From DATGMP01 sp035293565 (GTDB lineage: Bacteria; Pseudomonadota; Alphaproteobacteria; BOG-932; Roseiterribacteraceae): a stretch of 53,529 nucleotides of DNA. A program made the position numbers and the translations under genes. The stretch lies in contig DATGMP010000105.1 in NCBI GenBank assembly GCA_035293565.1, positions 1-53,529 on the forward strand, read 5' to 3'. Positions 41,354 through 48,172 of the stretch are shown one piece after another. Below the pieces are notes generated by a model. It had not been told where the DNA came from. It searched no databases and saw nothing but the letters and a program-made list of their open reading frames with translations. Positions within the stretch are counted from its first letter, which is position 1; each line of letters opens with the position of its first letter.

Positions 41354-42253
41354 ATGTCGGGCTTAACCCACCTTCAGCGTCTCGAGGCTGAAAGCATCCA
41401 CATCATGCGGGAAGTGGCGGCGGAAGCCGAGAACCCGGTGATGATGTACTCGATCGGCAAGGACAGCTCGGTGATGCTGCGCCTCGCCATGAAAGCCTTC
41501 TATCCTGGCAAGCCGCCCTTCCCGATGTTGCACATCAACACGGGCTGGAAGTTCAGGAATATGATCGAGTTCCGCGACCAGCAGATGAAAGAGCTGGGGC
41601 TGAACCTGATTTCCTATACGAACCTCGAAGCCCAGGCGCAGGGCATCAACCCGTTCGACCATGGCTCGGCCTACACCGACATCATGAAGACCCAGGCCTT
41701 GAAGCAGGCGCTGGACAAGTACCAGTTCGACGCAGCCTTCGGCGGCGCCCGCCGCGATGAGGAGAAGAGCCGCGCCAAGGAGCGCATCTTCTCCTTCCGC
41801 TCGGCCAACCATGTATGGGATCCCAAGAAGCAGCGTCCGGAGCTGTGGCGGGTCTACAACGCGCGCAAGAACAAGGGCGAGTCGATCCGGGTGTTCCCGC
41901 TCTCCAATTGGACCGAGCTCGACATCTGGCAGTACATCTATCTGGAGAACATTCCGATCGTGCCGCTTTATTTCGCGGCGGTGCGGCCGGTCGTCGAGCG
42001 CGACGGTCTCCTCATCATGGTCGACGACGAGCGGATGCGGCTCGAGCCCGGCGAGAAGCCGATGATGAAGAGCGTCCGCTTCCGCACGCTGGGCTGCTAT
42101 CCGCTGTCGGGCGCGGTCGAGAGCGACGCCACCACGCTGCCGCAAATCATCCAGGAAATGCTGCTGACGACCACGTCCGAACGTCAGGGCCGCGCCATCG
42201 ACCACGACCAGGCCGCGTCGATGGAGAAGAAGAAGCGGGAGGGGTATTTCTGA
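41354..42253 (+). CDS. cysD: Sulfate adenylyltransferase subunit 2
   Basis: A 299-residue ATP sulfurylase catalytic subunit. The PP-loop is YSIGKDSSV around 32-40, and FGGARRDEEKSRAKER and LSNWTELDIWQYI are family motifs. With CysN it makes APS from sulfate and ATP in the cytoplasm. The ATG at 41354 was preferred because CysD proteins begin with the LQRLEAESIHIMREV segment; the frame is open from 41279. The stop and the cysNC start share a base (TGATG). Confidence 0.95.
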   Translation: MSGLTHLQRLEAESIHIMREVAAEAENPVMMYSIGKDSSVMLRLAMKAFYPGKPPFPMLHINTGWKFRNMIEFRDQQMKELGLNLISYTNLEAQAQGINPFDHGSAYTDIMKTQALKQALDKYQFDAAFGGARRDEEKSRAKERIFSFRSANHVWDPKKQRPELWRVYNARKNKGESIRVFPLSNWTELDIWQYIYLENIPIVPLYFAAVRPVVERDGLLIMVDDERMRLEPGEKPMMKSVRFRTLGCYPLSGAVESDATTLPQIIQEMLLTTTSERQGRAIDHDQAASMEKKKREGYF

Positions 42254-44160
42254 TGGCGCACGTATCGAACCTGATCGAGACCGATATCGAGAAATATCTC
42301 GAGTCCCATCAGTACAAGAGCCTGCTGCGCTTCATCACCTGCGGCTCGGTGGATGACGGCAAGTCGACGCTGATCGGCCGGCTGCTTTACGAATCGAAGA
42401 TGATCTTCGAGGATCAGCTGGCCGCGCTCGAGGCCGATTCCAAGAAGATGGGCACCCAGGGCGAGGCCATCGATTTCGCGCTGCTGGTCGACGGTCTTGC
42501 AGCTGAGCGCGAGCAGGGCATTACGATCGACGTCGCCTACCGTTTCTTCTCGACCGATCGCCGGAAATTCATCGTCGCCGACACGCCCGGCCACGAGCAG
42601 TACACGCGCAACATGATCACGGGCGCGTCCACCGCCGATCTCGCGGTGATCCTGATCGACGCGCGCAAGGGCGTGCTCGTGCAGACCCGCCGGCACTCCT
42701 ATCTGGTGTCGCTGATCGGCATCAAGCAGGTTGTGCTCGCGGTCAACAAGATGGACCTGGTCGACTATTCCCAAGAGGTCTTCGACAAGATCTTGGCCGA
42801 CTATACGGCGTTCGCCAAGCAGATCGGGCTCACCGACATCACGGCCATTCCCATGTCGGCCTTCAAAGGCGACAACATCACCCACAACAGCGAGAATACG
42901 CCCTGGTACACGGGCCTGCCGCTGATGCCGCATCTGGAAACGGTGCCGATCACGACCGAAAACCCGGACGCGCCGTTCCGCTTGCCGGTGCAATGGGTCA
43001 ATCGTCCGAACCTCGATTTCCGCGGCTTCTCGGGCGTCGTCACCGCCGGTTCCGTGCGCAAGGGCGACAAGCTGAAGGTTCTGCCCTCGGGCCAGGAATC
43101 GACGGTCGCGTCGATCGTGCTCGACGGCGAGATCGATGAAGCGGTCTCCGGCCAGTCGGTAACGATCACGCTCAAGGACGAGATCGACATCAGCCGCGGC
43201 GACATTCTCGCCAAGGCGGATTCGCCGCCGGGCGTGTCGGATCAGTTCGAGGCCACGATCGTGTGGATGAACGAGATTCCGATGCTGCCGCACCGGCCCT
43301 ATCTGCTCAAGATCGGCGCCAAGACGGTGAGCGCCACGATCTCGGCCATCAAGCACAAGGTCAACGTCAATACGCTGGAGCATCTGGCGGCCAAAGGGCT
43401 GGAGCTCAACGAGATCGGCGTCTGCAACATCTCGCTCGACCACCCGATCGCCTTCGATCCCTACACCGAGAACAAAGATACCGGCGGTTTCATCCTGATC
43501 GACCGGCTGTCGAACGAGACGGTCGGCGCGGGCCTGATCCATTTCGCGCTTCGCCGTGCCCAGAACATCCATTGGCAGGCGGTCGACATCCACAAGCAGT
43601 CGCGCTCGGCGCAGAAGTCGCAGAAGGCCTGCGTGCTGTGGTTCACCGGCCTGTCCGGCGCCGGCAAGTCGACAATCGCGAATCTGGTCGAGAAGAAGCT
43701 GTTCGCGATGAACCGGCACACCTACATGCTGGATGGCGACAACGTTCGGCACGGGCTTAACCGTGACTTGGGCTTCACCGACGTCGATCGCGTGGAGAAC
43801 ATCCGTCGGGTCGCCGAAGTATCGAAGCTGATGGTGGATGCCGGGCTCATCGTGCTGGTCTCCTTCATCTCCCCGTTCCGCGCCGAGCGGCGGATGGCGC
43901 GCGAGCTGATGGAACCGGGCGAGTTCCTGGAGGTCTATGTCGAGACGCCGCTGGCGGTCGCCGAAAGCCGCGACGTGAAGGGCCTCTACAAGAAGGCGCG
44001 CAAGGGTGAGATCAAGCATTTCACCGGCATTGACTCGCCCTACGAGGCGCCGGAGAATCCCGAATTCCGGCTCGACACGACCAAGCTCTCAGCCGAGGAG
44101 GCCGCCGATCGAATCGTCGAGAAGCTCGAAGAGCTCGGATTGCTGCGGCCAGCGTCCTGA
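42253..44160 (+). CDS. cysNC: Fused sulfate adenylyltransferase GTPase / APS kinase
   Basis: A 635-residue fusion. The N-terminal GTPase has G1 GSVDDGKS (31-38), DTPGHEQY and NKMDL. The C-terminal APS kinase (from about 455) has the P-loop GLSGAGKST (466-474) and DGDNVRHGLNRDLGF. It drives APS formation and then phosphorylates APS to PAPS, the donor for both assimilatory reduction and sulfotransferases. Fusion is common in alphaproteobacteria. Confidence 0.96.
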   Translation: MAHVSNLIETDIEKYLESHQYKSLLRFITCGSVDDGKSTLIGRLLYESKMIFEDQLAALEADSKKMGTQGEAIDFALLVDGLAAEREQGITIDVAYRFFSTDRRKFIVADTPGHEQYTRNMITGASTADLAVILIDARKGVLVQTRRHSYLVSLIGIKQVVLAVNKMDLVDYSQEVFDKILADYTAFAKQIGLTDITAIPMSAFKGDNITHNSENTPWYTGLPLMPHLETVPITTENPDAPFRLPVQWVNRPNLDFRGFSGVVTAGSVRKGDKLKVLPSGQESTVASIVLDGEIDEAVSGQSVTITLKDEIDISRGDILAKADSPPGVSDQFEATIVWMNEIPMLPHRPYLLKIGAKTVSATISAIKHKVNVNTLEHLAAKGLELNEIGVCNISLDHPIAFDPYTENKDTGGFILIDRLSNETVGAGLIHFALRRAQNIHWQAVDIHKQSRSAQKSQKACVLWFTGLSGAGKSTIANLVEKKLFAMNRHTYMLDGDNVRHGLNRDLGFTDVDRVENIRRVAEVSKLMVDAGLIVLVSFISPFRAERRMARELMEPGEFLEVYVETPLAVAESRDVKGLYKKARKGEIKHFTGIDSPYEAPENPEFRLDTTKLSAEEAADRIVEKLEELGLLRPAS

Positions 44161-44972
44161 TGACCCACCCGCTTGCAGGACTGCTGCCCGAGCTGAAGCG
44201 CGTGGCCGAAGAAGCCGGCCGCGCGACCATGCGCTTCTACGGCGCGCCGGAGGCCGTGTGGAAGGCCGACGGTAGCCCCGTGACCGCCGCGGACCATGCG
44301 TCGGAGAAGGTCATTCTTCCCGCACTCCGGGCGCTCACGCCGGACATCCCGGTGATCTCCGAAGAGGAAGCGGCGGCAGGGGTCAGCCCCGAGGTGCGCG
44401 GCAGCCGCTTCTGGCTGGTCGATCCGCTGGACGGCACCAAGGAATTTATCAAGCAGAACGGCGAGTTCACGATCAACATCGCGCTGGTCGAAGACCATGT
44501 GCCGACGCTCGGCGTGGTGCATGTACCGGTGACCGGCGAGACTTACGCCGCGGCAGGGCCGGGAAGCGCTACGCTCAGCGTCGGTGGCGCTGCCGCGCGC
44601 GAAATCGCGGTCCGCAAGCCGCCGACCGCAGGGCTGACGATCGTGGCGTCACGCTCCCATGGCGACGGCGAGGCGATGGATCGCTTCTTGGACGGCCTCA
44701 AGGTCGCGGAGCGGCGTCCGGCCGGCAGCTCGGTCAAGCTGTGCCTGGTGGCGCGCGGCGACGCCGATCTTTACCCACGGCTCGGTCCCACGATGGAATG
44801 GGATATCGCTGCCGGTCATGCGGTGTTGCTCGGCGCCGGCGGGCGCATCGAAACGGAAGCCGGCGAGCCCCTGCTCTATGGCAAGCCGGATTTTCGCAAC
44901 CCCCATTTCGTCGCCTATGGCGGCTGGGATAAGAGCGTGGCCGAGACGAAGGCCGCGACCGCCAAGGTCTGA
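44160..44972 (+). CDS. cysQ: 3'(2'),5'-bisphosphate nucleotidase
   Basis: A 270-residue inositol monophosphatase-like, Mg-dependent phosphatase. EEEAAA, DPLDGTKEFI and the C-terminal MEWDIAAGHAVLLGAGG are the metal and substrate motifs. It removes the 3'-phosphate from PAP or PAPS, recycling the by-product of PAPS use. It overlaps its neighbours at both ends by one base (TGATG). Confidence 0.94.
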   Translation: MTHPLAGLLPELKRVAEEAGRATMRFYGAPEAVWKADGSPVTAADHASEKVILPALRALTPDIPVISEEEAAAGVSPEVRGSRFWLVDPLDGTKEFIKQNGEFTINIALVEDHVPTLGVVHVPVTGETYAAAGPGSATLSVGGAAAREIAVRKPPTAGLTIVASRSHGDGEAMDRFLDGLKVAERRPAGSSVKLCLVARGDADLYPRLGPTMEWDIAAGHAVLLGAGGRIETEAGEPLLYGKPDFRNPHFVAYGGWDKSVAETKAATAKV

Positions 44973-45487
44973 TGTTGCGCGCGCGAGGGGCGGGGAACGG
45001 AGACACCGCGCCCGCAAGCGCGCGCCCCGCGGATCGCTATCAGTTCGACGAGACCGATCGGAAGATCCTCGAGATCCTGAAGGCGAATGGTCGCGCGACC
45101 AACCAGAAGATCGCGCGCATCCTGAAGATTTCCGCTGCGACGGTGAGCGCCCGTATCCGCCAGATGGAGGAGGCGAGGGCGATGAAGATCGTCGCCGCCA
45201 CCGACTTCGCCGCTTTCGGCTACAACATCCTGCTCGCGATCGGAGTCGAGGTTCAGGGCCGGTCCGCTGAAGCGGTCGCGGAGGAGCTGGCGCTGCTGCC
45301 GCAGATCGTGTCGATCAACCTCGTCACCGGCGCCAAGGATATCGAGATCCTCGTCGTGGCGCATGAATTCGCCGAGCTCTCGGATTTTCTGTTGAACCGC
45401 GTCGCCGCGATCAAGGGCGTGCGGAACCTATCGCCCGCGATCGCCGTCGATGTCGTGAAATTCGACTTCGACGTCGCGCCGCTCTAG
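44972..45487 (+). CDS. Lrp/AsnC-family transcriptional regulator
   Basis: A 171-residue regulator. An unusual 25-residue N-terminal tail precedes the winged HTH (FDETDRKILEILKANGRATNQKIARILKISAATVSARIRQME), and the RAM effector domain follows (LLAIGVEVQG ... INLVTGAKDIEILVVA). It is joined to cysQ by a TGATG overlap, so it is made with the sulfate activation enzymes and may control them or sense sulfur amino acids. It is not a known cys regulator (CysB and Cbl are LysR type), so its role is open. Confidence 0.92.
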   Translation: MLRARGAGNGDTAPASARPADRYQFDETDRKILEILKANGRATNQKIARILKISAATVSARIRQMEEARAMKIVAATDFAAFGYNILLAIGVEVQGRSAEAVAEELALLPQIVSINLVTGAKDIEILVVAHEFAELSDFLLNRVAAIKGVRNLSPAIAVDVVKFDFDVAPL

Positions 45488-45552
45488 CCCATCAGAAAAC
45501 CGCCGTCCGCGACAAAAGTCTGGCCCGTGATGTTGCTCCAGGCCGGGGCAAT
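45484..45552 (-). pseudogene. SDR C-terminal remnant
   Basis: The minus-strand frame ending at 45484 reads IAPAWSNITGQTFVADGGFLMG, the standard closing segment of classical short-chain dehydrogenases. Nothing upstream in any frame continues the fold. The rest is G/C-rich repeat-like DNA. It is a leftover of a deleted SDR gene, and its stop overlaps the Lrp gene's stop. Confidence 0.65.
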
Positions 45553-45614
45553 CGAGACCCCGCCTGGATGCCTGCCCCTGGCGCAAAGCGCCACTTCGTG
45601 CGCGACGCAAAGAA

Positions 45615-45631
45615 GCGGCCCTTTGGGCCGC
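45615..45631. terminator. Hairpin between the convergent Lrp and Gfo/Idh genes
   Basis: GCGGCCC-TTT-GGGCCGC forms a 7-bp stem. It abuts GCGGGCATGACG at 45630-45641, which is half of the REP-like hairpin at 20233. It probably limits read-through in both directions. Confidence 0.5.
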
Positions 45632-45670
45632 GGGCATGACGAAACAGCTGCGTCGAGATCGAGCGCAAAA

Positions 45671-46810
45671 CTATCGCACATCCCGCATATTGACCCAGGA
45701 GCGGGTTTCGAGCGACTGGTGAATGCCTTCGACGATCCGCTGCACATGGCAGGCCTGCGCGAAGCTGGGCGCGCCATCCCCGCCGAGGCGGATCGCTTGC
45801 ACCATGTCGGCGAACACGCGCGCCATTGGCATTATCGGCGAGCGGTGGGCGTTGGCGTCGAGCTTGGCCCCCGGCACCTTCGAGAGCTTTTCGGGGACAT
45901 CGACCTCCTTGGCGATCGGCGTGTAGCTGGCGCCGACTGCGCCCGCGAACAGCTTCGTCGTTGCCGGCAAAGGAAAGGAAGGCGCATAAGCGAGCAGCCG
46001 TCCATGGCTGCCGAACGCCTCGAGCATCCAGCCCGGACCGTCGGCCGCTACCCAGGATGTCGCGATCTGCCCCATGCCGCCATTCTTGAAGCGGAGCATG
46101 GCCGTCGACGTGTCGATGACTTGCGGCCGGATCGTGCCGCCATCATCGAACTTCCATTCCTTGCGGCAGATATCAGCCTGGCCCACCACTTCCTCGACCT
46201 CGCCGAAGAGATGCACCATAGGGTGCAGCATGTGTGAGCCCAAATTGCGGAGCGCGTTCGCGCCATAGGCTTGGTCGGCGAACCAGTTATAGGGGAAATT
46301 TCGCTTCGGTCGATTGAAGAGCTGCTGGTTGAAGTAAGAGCTCACGAAATAGAGCTCGCCCAGAAACCCGTCCTCGATCAGCTCCTTCATATGAGCCACC
46401 GCTGGGATCGCCTGAATGAAGGCATCGGCCACGCCGACCTTCTTGCGATCGCGCTGCAGCGCGAGCATGTCGCGCGCCCGCGGCAGATCGACCGCGAAGG
46501 GGATCCCGTTATAGACGTGCTTGTCGTTCCGAAGCGCGCTCATCACCATGTCATAACGGAGCGACGGCCGCGTGCCGCAATCGATGATATCGAGATCGGG
46601 ATCCGCGCACATGGCGCGATAATCCCAATAAGCGCGCTCGATATTGCTGGCGCGGGCGGCGGCTTCGGCGGTTTCCTGATGCGCCGTGCAGATGGCGACG
46701 ACCTCGACCTCGGTGTCGAGCGCACGCCAGGCGGGAAGATGCGCCTGCACACCCCAATTCGCGCTGATGATACCGACTTTCAGTCGCGGCGTTTTCTTTT
46801 TGGCTGCCAT
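45671..46810 (-). CDS. Gfo/Idh/MocA-family protein lacking the EKP lysine
   Basis: A 379-residue protein with the family's two domains: Rossmann start KVGIISANWGVQAHLPAWRAL, and a C-terminal sheet with SYFNQQLFNRPKRNFPYNWF and RNLGSHMLHPMVHLFGEV. The usual EKP motif after KHV is NGIP at residues 101-104, with Ile103 where the catalytic or cofactor lysine should be. It may bind NAD(P) differently or have a changed reaction. A long insertion-like C-terminal part is present. It lies downstream of the SDR and SnoaL-like genes. Confidence 0.87.
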   Translation of the reverse strand: MAAKKKTPRLKVGIISANWGVQAHLPAWRALDTEVEVVAICTAHQETAEAAARASNIERAYWDYRAMCADPDLDIIDCGTRPSLRYDMVMSALRNDKHVYNGIPFAVDLPRARDMLALQRDRKKVGVADAFIQAIPAVAHMKELIEDGFLGELYFVSSYFNQQLFNRPKRNFPYNWFADQAYGANALRNLGSHMLHPMVHLFGEVEEVVGQADICRKEWKFDDGGTIRPQVIDTSTAMLRFKNGGMGQIATSWVAADGPGWMLEAFGSHGRLLAYAPSFPLPATTKLFAGAVGASYTPIAKEVDVPEKLSKVPGAKLDANAHRSPIMPMARVFADMVQAIRLGGDGAPSFAQACHVQRIVEGIHQSLETRSWVNMRDVR

Positions 46811-46834
46811 GATGGGTCCGTCTGGTCCCGTGAA

Positions 46835-47338
46835 TCAGGCGATCGTGTCGATCCGCACGCGGGTCAGCTTCAGCGTCTTGATGCGCCATCCGGCGGCGGA
46901 CCGCACATAGGTCTCCACATAGTGGCCGTAGCCATGCATCTCCCGGATGGGGGATCCCTTCGGCCAACGGATCCGGTCTTCCATCGCCCAGATGCCGTCA
47001 GCTGTCGTGGGCGAGGTGATTGTGATTTCGGGCATATGGCCGTGATGGACGGTCATCGCGCCTTCGAGCGTCTGGCTGAGATCCCGGACGAATTTTCCGG
47101 GGTCGTGGGAGCGCCAGGCAGGATTAGGCTCGGGCGGCGACACACCGTCGATCAAAATCATGGCGCCTGTATGGTCGCGCGGCGTATAGGCGTCGCTGGA
47201 ATCGATATCGGCATCCGGCGCAAACACCGACAGAAATCCTTCCCAATCCTTGGTATCTAGGCAGCGGCAATATCGGGCCTTCAACTGCTTGATCTGCTCG
47301 ATCGCCCGCGTTTCCTCGCCCTCGGTCATCCCCTCCAT
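46835..47338 (-). CDS. SnoaL/NTF2-like protein
   Basis: A 167-residue SnoaL-like protein (RAIEQIKQLKARYCRCLDTKDWEGFLSVF, APDADIDSSD, VHHGHMPEITI, SAAGWRIKTLKLTRVRID). The YxR and D-H elements resemble those of small dehydratases. The ATG at 47338 has GGGGAT upstream; TTG 47386 would lengthen it by 16. It is in an operon with the SDR gene (stop 51 bases upstream) and the Gfo/Idh-like gene (25 bases downstream). Confidence 0.87.
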   Translation of the reverse strand: MEGMTEGEETRAIEQIKQLKARYCRCLDTKDWEGFLSVFAPDADIDSSDAYTPRDHTGAMILIDGVSPPEPNPAWRSHDPGKFVRDLSQTLEGAMTVHHGHMPEITITSPTTADGIWAMEDRIRWPKGSPIREMHGYGHYVETYVRSAAGWRIKTLKLTRVRIDTIA

Positions 47339-47389
47339 TGGTCCATCCCCCCGATTGTTCTCGCGACAGAGCGCTTCAAGCCTCAATTT

Positions 47390-48151
47390 TCATCGCATCG
47401 TCCTGCCGCCGTCTACGGTGATCACCTGACCGTTTATCCATTCGCCGTCCTTGGACATCAGAAAGGCCACCGTGCCCGCGATGTCCTCGGCCCTGCCGTG
47501 CCGTGTGGTCCTGGCCTCCGCCAGCTGCATGTTCTGCTGCTCGACCGTCAGGTTGGCGAGCGCGGTTTCGGACAGGATGAGGCCGGGCGAGACCACATTG
47601 GAGCGGATCCCCTCCCTGCCCCAACGGGAAGCCACATGGCGCATCAAGGCGTGGACGCCTGCCTTGGCGACTCCGTAGCTGACGCGCGTCGGTTCACCGA
47701 TATAGGCGGCGCCCGAGCCGGTATAGACGATCGCGCCGCCGCCGCGCTTCAGAAGCTCCGGCACAACGTGGCGCGTGCAGAGCAGATGTCCGCGCAGATC
47801 GACCGCGATCGTCCGGTCGAAGATATCGAGAGATACCGCTAGCGCATCATAGTCGACGCCGATGATCGACAGGTCGGCGGCGTTGATATGGACACAATCC
47901 AGGCCCCCGAACCGCTCGACGGTCGCCTCCACCAGTTCCGCAACCGACTGGTCGTTACCGATATCGCAATGGAGCGCGATAGCGCTACCACCGCCTTCGG
48001 CGATTCGCTGGGCGACGTTCTGCGCGGAACCGAGATTGATGTCGCCGATCACGACTTTGGCACCCTCGGCGGCAAGCCGCGTCGCGGTGGCGGCGCCAAT
48101 CCCCGTCGCGCCGCCGATGACGATCGCGACCTTACCGTCCAAGAGCGCCAT
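47390..48151 (-). CDS. SDR-family oxidoreductase
   Basis: A 253-residue classical SDR. The cofactor loop is IGGATGIGAATATRLAAEG, with D61-like ALHCDIGND, then the catalytic SGAAYIG ... VSYGVAKAGVHAL and the closing WINGQVITVDGGRTM. It probably oxidises or reduces a hydroxyl/keto group. It follows the TonB receptor/OmpA gene by 21 bases, suggesting that uptake and first oxidation are co-expressed. Confidence 0.92.
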   Translation of the reverse strand: MALLDGKVAIVIGGATGIGAATATRLAAEGAKVVIGDINLGSAQNVAQRIAEGGGSAIALHCDIGNDQSVAELVEATVERFGGLDCVHINAADLSIIGVDYDALAVSLDIFDRTIAVDLRGHLLCTRHVVPELLKRGGGAIVYTGSGAAYIGEPTRVSYGVAKAGVHALMRHVASRWGREGIRSNVVSPGLILSETALANLTVEQQNMQLAEARTTRHGRAEDIAGTVAFLMSKDGEWINGQVITVDGGRTMR

Positions 48152-48172
48152 GTCGTTCTCCCATCGAATATC

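Noticed and set aside
42184..44019. 611-codon minus-strand open frame opposite cysNC
   Set aside because: The plus strand encodes all CysN and CysC motifs; this is a long shadow frame, common in high-GC DNA.
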